Positions 34,294 to 42,535 of a stretch of 64,000 nt of DNA are shown here, piece after piece; the first letter of the stretch is position 1, and the number at the start of each line of letters is the position of its first letter. Source of the stretch: Adiantum capillus-veneris (Eukaryota > Streptophyta > Polypodiopsida > Polypodiales > Pteridaceae). The DNA lies in contig CM043944.1 in NCBI GenBank assembly GCA_014529385.2, positions 178,724,240 through 178,788,239 of the forward strand, in the 5' to 3' direction. Made by a program: the position numbers and the translations under genes. The notes under the pieces are model-generated. The model saw nothing but the letters and a program-made list of their open reading frames with translations. It was not told the DNA's origin and ran no database searches.

Positions 34294-35714
34294 ATGGCAT
34301 CCACGTCTTCTCGCCCAAGAGCCTCAAGGTGTTTACTGTCTCTCACACCAACAAACAACAACGGCACTTTGCCTAGAAGGCCAAGTAGTAGCATATCCTC
34401 AATTACAATACCAGCTTCAATAAGTGCAGACAACCAATGGGTTGGACAAAGGATAAACAAAGGTTCATGGGTCCTCATGCAACCAAGAAGACCCAAGAGG
34501 TTTAGTGGTATCAACGTTTACCGCTCAGCATGGAAAGCCAGGGTGTTGGATTTCAAAGTTGAGATCGGCAAAAGATCTGTAAAGGAAGTTCTTGTTCAGC
34601 ATGTGTTTACCCATCCAGAGGTGATAGCAAACGGTGGAAATGTATCAAATATACATCAACCACGTTGCAATTGTAAGTACTCTTGACATGTGAACTTACT
34701 GATACTCTCATTATAACTTTTCTTATATATTTTGCAATGTTTTCTCCCGCTTGTTATGAGTAATGTCTCTACTCTTCACAACTCAATTACATTAGATTTG
34801 TCATTTGTACTTATTGATACTCTTAGTTTAACTCTTCTTTTATATATTGCAGATGTTTATCCCTCTTCTTATGAGCAATGGGAGCCTGTGGAGTGCATAA
34901 TAGGCCTCTTCCATGGTTGTACATGCCCATATGGTTTCTACAGTATTCAGAGAGGAGCACCAAAAGATTGGCTGATGAGGGAATCTTTTTTTATGACCAC
35001 TTTTACCAACTCAGCTCAGGCAATAAGAATGGCATGTTGGTGAAACTACCTCTACCGACTGATTGGAACACTGTGGACTGGCCAGTTCCCGAGGAAACAA
35101 TGGTGGAGGCAATGCGAAGTAAGCTCTACAAGGATATACAAAGGTCTCTGCGTAGCTCTGTTCCTACCAAACTGGTTCGAATTGCAAACTTTTGTCCTGT
35201 TGCACTCTTCATAGAGCTGTTTCATAGCTACAACATCAGAGTTACAAAAACTATGTTCATGTGCAAGTCATTTCAGCAGTCATCCTGTGACAAACTTCTT
35301 GACAAAGGATGGTATGCAAAGGAAGAGATTGGTTTACGGTGCGAGGTCGCGCTTGATACTCTAGTTGTCAAGTACATGATTGCAAGCCAATCACTATTAC
35401 TCTCATTTTGGTATATGCGATCACAAATGCTAAACGGTAAGTACATTCCTATGGACCAAGTTTCTGCAGGTTTGGAAGATAATCCTACTGTGGATGTGGA
35501 AGTGATTGATAAAGAGAATGGCCTACTATTGGTGGTTACAATAAGGGAGCTATGCAGTCTTCAGCATTTGCGAAATGACATCATTGAAGAGTCAATGGAC
35601 AAGGAACTATCAGATTTTTCCTTTTTCTTAGCTGGCCGTAAGGTGATGCGGCGAAGAGAAAAATATATTTTGTGCAAAGAGTTGGATGGTCGGGTTGAAG
35701 TAGTGTCAATGTAA
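34294..35714 (+). CDS. transposon ORF A, unknown protein, two exons
   Basis: ATG at 34294. Exon 1 to 34672, before a strong donor GTAAGT. Exon 2 from 34876 (acceptor in a pyrimidine-rich stretch ending TTATGAG) to the stop at 35714. This join gives an uninterrupted 405-residue frame. A better-looking acceptor (TATTGCAG, exon from 34853) leads into a frame that stops at 35043, so alternative splicing or a shift is possible. Sequence features: a Ser/Arg/Pro-rich basic start, the block GSWVLMQPRRPKRFSGINVY, then a globular part (DWNTVDWPVPEETMVEAMRS, KTMFMCKSFQQSSCDKLLDK). I recognise no domain. It is the outermost gene at the left end and may be an accessory transposition protein, which is only a guess from position. 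Confidence 0.65.
34690..34880 (+). repeat. duplicated intron/acceptor segment in ORF A
   Basis: The stretch around 34697-34765 (GATACTCTC, CTTATATATTTTGCA, TTATGAGTAATG) recurs at about 34815-34880 (GATACTCTT, TTATATATTGCAG, TTATGAGCAATG). A short tandem duplication has produced two competing acceptor regions. Confidence 0.6.
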
Positions 35715-35833
35715 CAGATATTCTTGTAAACCCAAGTGTATACAAATGACTTTCAAGACATGAAGTTTATTGATCTCATTTTTCAATTGTGCCCTGTGAA
35801 AAAGTGTGCTTGAAATACATTTGTTTACCACGT

Positions 35834-35880
<47 letters not shown>

Positions 35881-35910
35881 ATATATATTAGAAAAACACA
35901 GATAGAAGAA

Positions 35911-37597
35911 TCATCTTAATTCATTAGAAAGTACAAACTCGTCCGTGAACAATGGACTGAGATACAATTTCTGTAAGTATGGAATCAGAATATCTTCAAG
36001 GTAAAAATCGAAGGAATGCCCCTCGAAAGAAGGTGGTGAGATGGTTGTTCCCGGCGGATTTAGTTCTCCCTTTTCGGGAGTATCGTCAATTAGTAGTGTA
36101 TTAGTTGCATCAAAGGGTACACCGATTTGGCTAAACGGTTTGTACAAAAGAGGTAATCCTGGTTTTTTAGGGTGGTAGTGGCCCTCAACAGTAACGCATT
36201 TTCTTTGATCATACAAAAAGGCAAAATCTGACGTGTGAGCTTGGCATACACTGCAAACTATTGCAACTAGTGGCGATAAGTTTTGCCTTTGCATTGAAGA
36301 CCATATGCCAACTCTGAAGCACGGAAGAAGAAACTCAATAAACTCCTTGGTTCCTGGACGAACCACGACTCGACAAGTTCCCATCCGAAACGTTTGCAAA
36401 TCATCAAAGGGTCCTCTGTCACCGAGAGGCACCCGCATCAGCAGCAATCCATTGACGTCCAAGATAATCAACCTCTGTAAAAGTTGACAAGTACATATAA
36501 GTAGTTAGAAGCTGAACATATTTTGCCATACTTGAATAGACATTACCGGAACAACCGTATCTACAGGTAGCAAGGGTCCATACTGGGTCTCTGTAGTGTT
36601 CATGTCATTGTTGCTCTCCTCCGCTTTATCTTCATAGTCATCATTCAAAGCTTCATCAGGGGTCTCCCCCATGGCCCTTTCTGCCTGATTCAAGGTTGAT
36701 CGGCTTGCCTCATACATCCTTTCCTGATCCATATCATTTTGCTCGTCCCGAGGCCTGCTTTCCTCATCCATATCCTTTTGCTCATCTATAGGCCTGCTTT
36801 CCTCATCTTCGGTTTCAGCCATAGGCTCTTTTGGCTGTTCCACAGGCTGACTTGCCTCTTTTATTGTCTCCTCCGGTTGAACCTTAGCTGCTTCCATATG
36901 CTCATTTGTCCTTTCCTCATCCTCGACTCTTTGATCTTCTGCTGATATGACACCCTCGGCCCGATGCGATTCCACTGTATCGGATGTAGGGGTTTGTCGT
37001 GGTGGCACGTCATGTTTTGTAAGATCAATAGTGCGCTCATCCAAGCCGCTATCTTCAAGCTCTCTAGGGCTAGACATAGTAAGCAGGTGTTGTATTAAAC
37101 TTACCCGGTATCTTTGCAAATAATCATATGTGTAGTTTTTTAAAGCACTCTGCAAAATTGAAAGACCACATGATGAGAATTCTTTTATAGACTAAACCAA
37201 AACTAACTGAATGCATTGCAAAATGGGTACCTTAGTCATGAAAGGTTTTAATGCAAAGTAGCTTTGCAGGACATATTCTGCATGGAGAAGACATCTCCAG
37301 CCGCAAGAATTCCCATCGGTTTGATTTGGGACAGGTACTTCTTTGATTGTGGCCTTGTATAGTTCATACCTTCCACATAGCTTGCCATAGGCAAGCAACA
37401 ACCTCTTTATACAACTGCATTAGGCAATGTCAAGATGTTAGCATGAGGCTTCAAATTTACATGGATATCTATAATAAACACTTTCTGACACAAAACACTT
37501 ACAGCCTAACTTCAGGGTGGGTTCCTTTTATTGAATTGAACACCCACACTGCTAGTTGGTCAACATCAAGGCATATGAGACTCCAGTGATGGTTGTT
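35911..37597 (-). CDS. Ulp1-type SUMO protease joined to an NLI/FCP1-type phosphatase
   Basis: Four exons fit by GT/AG borders and phase: 37597-37503, 37414-37231, 37149-36547, 36474-35911 (481 residues; the 5' end is unresolved). Exon 1 has NNHHWSLICLDV (catalytic His) and VWVFNSIKG, where the usual Asp of D-S is Asn. Exon 2 has PVPNQTDGNSCGWRCLLHAE with the Gln and catalytic Cys (TGC at 37305-37303). Exon 3 finishes the protease helix (NYTYDYLQRYRVSLIQHLL), then about 170 residues of acidic Glu/Asp linker with repeated DEQKDMDEESRPRDEQ. Exon 4 is a NIF/FCP1-like HAD domain: ILDVNGLL (D-x-N-G-L), VVVRPGTKEFIEFLLPCF, VGIWSSM, NTLLIDDTPEK. This plant NIF subfamily normally reads LDLNGLL; the second Asp of D-x-D is absent, so activity is doubtful. 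Upstream an in-frame TGA lies at 37615-37613 behind protease-like sequence (WTFESWFRKVV). Confidence 0.8.
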
Positions 37598-38103
37598 CTC
37601 ATATGAAGATGATCACAGTAACTTCCAGCATACAACCTTGCGGAACCAGCTCTCAAATGTCCACCATCAACTATTCTTTTGACTAATTACACATTTGTGG
37701 ATCAATCATTACACTCAAGAGAAACACCACTGTGTGAGTGTGCAGTGGGAGTTGACCTTTGATCAGGCTGCAGAGACCTCAGCTAGCAACTCTAGCTGAG
37801 TTAAAATTATCTGAATACTAAAGCAAGATAATAACACTTACTGAAACACAAGCATAGATAAATCTCAGCAAATGGATGTCCACCTTCTGCATTTCAAAAC
37901 CTTTCCCACCTTACCATGGTTCTCTACAAAATGGTTTCATTCTGCAACAAACCATTCTTCATTGAAAGAGTTTGTTCTTCATCATTGCCTCTATAGACTC
38001 ATTTCTTCTCTGTTGTTTCCACCCTCTACTTTTTTTGCTTTCTCTGAAGCTCTGCTTCCATATTTCCTCTGTTTGGCGAGTAGTCTCTGCCTTTGCCCTT
38101 TAT
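37598..38103 (-). other. interval between H3 and the protease exons
   Basis: Contains a short basic open stretch (KGQRQRLLAKQRKYGSRASE, about 38095-38030) and protease-like sequence just upstream of 37600. It probably holds 5' exons or the promoter of the Ulp1-NIF gene; exact exons could not be settled. Confidence 0.45.
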
Positions 38104-38631
38104 TCACATCATGTGTGTGACATCTACTGTGGCTGAGGCATCCGGGGGGTATAACAAAATTTCTCTCATTTTCTTGTCCTTGCACACATTGGGGACCAGC
38201 AGTTTGTCATACCTCCACCTTATTCTTTTCAATGTCTCACTATCTTTGTCCATTATAGTAACCCTGTGGGAATGGGCTGCAACAATGGTCATGTCACTGA
38301 AGTACTCCAGTAGAAAGTCCTCAGCTGCTTCCTGTAGAGCCATCAATGCCACCACCTTCCACCTTTTGGTGCTCCAGGTAGCTTCATCACATATGGACCT
38401 CACCATCCTCTGGAAGGGCAGTTTTGGTATGCATAAATCTACACATTTTTGTGCCTTTCTGATTTCTCTGAAAAGTCCCATGCAGGTTTGGAGCTTCTTC
38501 ATCCTTGGCCCTTTCAGAATTTTATTTGGTTTTCCAAGTCTTTTCTTTGGGGTTGCTGATCTACCACTTGCTTTCGATGCTAATCCTGGACCCTTGCCTG
38601 CCTTCCTTGCAGTGGCTTTTGTTCTAGCCAT
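38104..38631 (-). CDS. histone H3 variant, CENH3-like
   Basis: ATG at 38631 (five more codons upstream are open from a non-ATG start). 175 residues. The tail begins MARTKATARK, keeping Arg2, Lys4, Arg8 and Lys9 of H3; Ser10 is Ala, and the Lys27 position aligns with Arg. The fold part is clear: LFREIRKAQKC (alphaN), IPKLPFQRMVRSI (alpha1), a loop 1 one residue longer than canonical H3 with a Trp (STKRWKVVA), LMALQEAAEDFLLEYFSD (alpha2), AAHSHRVTIMDKD and LKRIR (alpha3). The long Trp-containing loop and ALQEAAEDFL are typical of centromeric H3. A ~40-residue C-terminal extension is extra; a donor-like GGAG/GTATGA at 38216-38211 right after the fold could instead splice it to the protease gene downstream. 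No intron within the fold. Transposon-borne histone genes are very unusual. Confidence 0.88.
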   Translation of the reverse strand: MARTKATARKAGKGPGLASKASGRSATPKKRLGKPNKILKGPRMKKLQTCMGLFREIRKAQKCVDLCIPKLPFQRMVRSICDEATWSTKRWKVVALMALQEAAEDFLLEYFSDMTIVAAHSHRVTIMDKDSETLKRIRWRYDKLLVPNVCKDKKMREILLYPPDASATVDVTHMM

Positions 38632-38682
38632 CTTACTGTACACCAAAAGAAGAGTCTCAATCCCCTTCTCTCTTTCTATGAA

Positions 38683-38725
<43 letters not shown>

Positions 38726-38730
38726 CTCTG

Positions 38731-38764
<34 letters not shown>

Positions 38765-38780
38765 GCTTAGCATATATAAC

Positions 38781-38842
<62 letters not shown>

Positions 38843-38929
38843 CCACATTACTAAAGGCGCGCACAGACCACTGTTTAACCTCAACAAACACGTCCGCGCG
38901 CCGTTAGTATAGGTTAAAATAACACACCG

Positions 38930-38982
<53 letters not shown>

Positions 38983-39570
38983 TCAATGGACTGTACTAAC
39001 GGCGCGCATAGACACATGAACTACGGGTATGACTCTCTACGCGCGCCGTTGGTATAGAGAGAGAGGGAGAGAGGGAGACAGAGAGAGAGAGAGGGAGAGA
39101 GATTGTGTGTGTGTGTGTGTGTGTGTATTTTAAGATGTGTGTCTGTGTGTAAGTGTGTGTGTTTGTGAGTGTGGGTGTGTGTGTGTGTGTGTGTGTGTGG
39201 GTGTGTATATGTGTGTGTGTGTGTGTGGGTGTGTATATGTGTGTGTGTGTTTGTGTGTGGGTGACAGAAACAGAGATAGAGAGATTTAGGCAAAGCCAGA
39301 GGAGAAGCAGACCTTCTTTATCTCGCTGCGTGGGGTTGCTGTCGGAGACGCAGGCAGGCTTTGCTCTTGCACACTCTCTATCACTCTCTCACACACACTC
39401 ACTCTCTTTCCAATTTTTTTTCTCTCTCTCTTCACGCTTTATACATATACGAAATAAATAATTATGACCACCGCTGCGACCGCATATATTTTAATTGATT
39501 GTGACACGTGGGGCGCCGCCGTGTGTATCCGTTAAAGGTGTGATTTTGAGAGAGAGAAAGAGAGAGAACA

Positions 39571-39608
<38 letters not shown>

Positions 39609-39610
39609 TT

Positions 39611-39649
<39 letters not shown>

Positions 39650-39658
39650 AGATTGTCA

Positions 39659-39703
<45 letters not shown>

Positions 39704-39749
39704 TTAGAGAGACACAGAGAGAGAGAGAGAGAGAGAGAGCAGATTGTCA

Positions 39750-39800
<51 letters not shown>

Positions 39801-39959
39801 TCAGAGAGAGAGAAAGCGTGATGAGCTTGTCACAGAGAAAGGGAGCGGGAGAGACACAGATTGAGAGAGATAGAGAAAGAGGGAGTCCTTACTCTCAGAG
39901 GGAGAGAGAGAGAGAGAGGGAGGGAGAAAGACAGACTCCGCTTGACACAGAGAAAAGCA
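38632..39959. promoter_or_regulatory. divergent intergenic region with simple repeats and GCGCGCC hairpins
   Basis: Lies between the starts of the H3 gene (-) and ORF B (+), so it must hold both promoters. Long (TC)n, (GA)n and (GT)n tracts (38690-38830, 38934-38980, 39100-39260, 39550-39930) surround two inverted pairs: 38848-38862 with 38896-38909, and 38994-39007 with 39041-39054, each built on TACTAAMGGCGCGC and its complement. ORFs in the tracts are artefacts. Confidence 0.6.
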
Positions 39960-40135
39960 ATGGAGGAGACACCTCCCTTTGAGTTCCTGCAAACCCCACC
40001 AAAAAAAGGTGATCTCTCACTCTTTCTCTCTGTATATCTAGCAGTTGGTGTGTGTGTGTGTATGTGTGTGTGTGTGTGTGTTCTTCAACACACACACACC
40101 TCAATACCCATAGTTCCATATACAAATACACAGAC

Positions 40136-40197
<62 letters not shown>

Positions 40198-40383
40198 CTC
40201 TCTCTTTGCATTTGTCCATTGGACTAAAGGGCGCGAGGAAGGGAAAGTTCCTTTGGCTACTCTCTCCGCGCGCCGTTAGTAATGCTATTTCTCTGGCAGT
40301 TGTACTTAAGGCGCGCGGAGAGGTTTGCACAAGGCACATTTCCTTCCTCGCGCGCCTTTAGTCCTATAGACAAATGCAAAGTG

Positions 40384-40479
<96 letters not shown>

Positions 40480-41967
40480 CTAGGTGTGTTTCTGTTTTGG
40501 TGAGAGACAGATATATTTATTTATTTATTTATTTATATTTATAGATATATTTATATCTATAAGGGGAGAGAGAGAGAGATCATGATGGTTTGGTTTTGGC
40601 AGAATTGTCATGTTTGCTCATGGTTTTGACTTGTTATGTTTCTTGAAGATTAGGATTAAGGTCCAGTAGGCAGAAGAGGCTGAAACCAGATCCAGGGCTT
40701 GTGCCAGGATTTCAAACCTTGCAGGCTCAGTTGCTTAATGTATCTGCCAAAAGAACTGTTGACTTTTGTCAGGACATATCTGAGGAAAAGTTTCTTGGTG
40801 AAGACCAATCAGAGAGGTCACCAGGGCAAGAAGATTCCTCACCCGACAAGGGTGTGGTGCCCTGTAAGGTACATCTCAAGAAAAATACCAGAAAGAGAAA
40901 TATAGACTTCTCCGATGATGCAGATGTGCTAGAAAGTACAAAATGTAAAGAAAAGGAGGATGTAACTTCTCTGGAAGACCCAGCTGCAACTGATGAGAGG
41001 CTGTTTGATTTTGCAGCATCTTGTGGTGCTGGGGACAAGTATGATCTAATTCATTCTATGTTTAATCCAAAGTTTGACATTGAAGACCTATTAGCTCAGC
41101 ACAGTAATTTCTTGCAGTCCTACAGAGATAAGTTTGAGGTGATGGTGCAGGTAGGAAGGGTTGTTCTGCCTACTATGACTCTTGTGCATTTAAATGACTG
41201 TGGTGGAAAGGGACAGGGAGTGAAGAAGTATAGGGAATTACCACCCTCTTGCCGACATTCAGTCTGCCCTTTGCACCAAAAAGAATGCAAACTCATTCAG
41301 GAAGCCTTTGGCTTTATGATTTACCTCAACAGCCTGTTTGGATTCCTCATGCAGAATCCTGATGAGGTGTTAGAGGAGCAGGATGCAGCACCAGAAGAGG
41401 AATGCGAGGAGACAACTCATATGCAAGAAGTCGAGGAGGTTGAAGACACAGTCGACCTTGAGGTTGAGGCAATTGAAGTACAAAGAAGTAAGATGCTCTC
41501 CGTGAAAACCACAGAAATCAAACTTCCATTGGATGTCAGTAACTTCACTGAGAAGCATGCTCATATGATGTTGCCAGCTGTGCCTGAGTTCAGGATTGGA
41601 GACAGGACCTATATCTTCTTACATGATGTGCAAAGTGTGTTTTATTTAAGGGAGGATTTCTCCCTGGCTATTATTTCCAGAGTCCAAGAGGAGAGGAGTG
41701 GATTTGTTTCAGAGGATAGTAGTGATGATGAGGCAATGGAAACATCCAGCAATCCAATGGAATGCCTTCGAAGATGCTTTGAGAAAGCTGAAAAATACAA
41801 GGAGACACTACCTGATGAAGCCACCTTCCAAGCAATAAGACAAAGCCTAAGACCATCGAAAAGTAACAAAGAAGTGGAGGATTGGTTTAACCATTGAGGT
41901 CAGGGGTCAACTACATCTGTAGACCTGTGGCAAGAAAACCTCTTTCTGCAGGATGAGAGCTTCATGG

Positions 41968-42016
<49 letters not shown>

Positions 42017-42472
42017 GTGTCATTTCTGACATTGTATGTGCAGTCTTGGATTGCTGACAAGGATGACTTCCTTCGGCGCCGGACAAGAGAGTATCGAGGA
42101 AGGGATGCGGCCCTAGCACAGTACCTTTCAAAGCTTTGTGAGTCACCGATAGTAGTTTTTCACAATTCCATGTCACAAGAGGGTTCAATAGCAACTTACA
42201 CATTCAAGACACTATCACGCTTCTTGGGTGGACCGGTGCTGCCCAAAAGTGCAGATAAAGTCATTCTTATTGACAAAGTGTTTGCTAGAGATTGTTTTGG
42301 TTACTGCCCAGGCTATACAGGTGGTCGGGCAGCGTATTACTACACGTACACAGCAATGGCACTAGCTCTTGGTAGACAAAACCCAGATGAACTTTTAGAG
42401 TATGGCAAACATCTCATGATTCGTTACAAGGGTGACGTGCCAAAAAACAAAATTGAACCTGCAAAATCTTGA
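39960..42472 (+). CDS. transposon ORF B, unknown protein, three exons, one internal TGA
   Basis: Exon 1 39960-40008 (MEETPPFEFLQTPPKK), exon 2 40654-41966, exon 3 42044-42472; all borders are GT/AG and the phases fit, giving 596 residues. One in-frame TGA interrupts exon 2 at 41895-41897, but the same frame stays open behind it and joins exon 3 (QDESFM, then SWIADKDDFL), so the TGA is probably a recent CGA to TGA change. Features: a basic patch (SSRQKRLKP, NTRKRNIDF), a Cys/His cluster CRHSVCPLHQKEC, two acidic stretches around residues 260-290 and 365, and a C-terminal part with SWIADKDDFLRRRTREYRGR and YLSKLCESPIVVFHN. I recognise no family. Intron 1 contains the nested hairpin. Confidence 0.7.
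40141..40480. repeat. nested foldback with GCGCGCC stems
   Basis: A (TC)n arm (40141-40205) faces a (GA)n arm (40384-40480). Inside, TTTGCATTTGTCC and GGACTAAAG (40206-40230) pair with CTTTAGTCC and GACAAATGCAAA (40356-40380). Inside that again, CTCTCCGCGCGCC (40262-40274) pairs with GGCGCGCGGAGAG (40310-40322). The whole could extrude as one long hairpin. It sits in the first intron of ORF B. Confidence 0.85.
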
Positions 42473-42535
42473 TACACTTCAAGTAGCAATTGTATAAGAT
42501 CATGTATTACATAAATTTTTTACAATGCCATCCAC

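Noticed and set aside
38093-38770. 225-residue plus-strand ORF
   Set aside because: It is the antisense of the histone H3 gene; the minus-strand product has a clear fold.
39021-40361. ORFs rich in His-Thr, Val-Cys, Arg-Glu
   Set aside because: Translations of (GT)n, (GA)n and their mixtures.
41895-41897. Selenocysteine recoding at the TGA of ORF B
   Set aside because: Land plants lack selenoprotein machinery; a CGA to TGA mutation is simpler.
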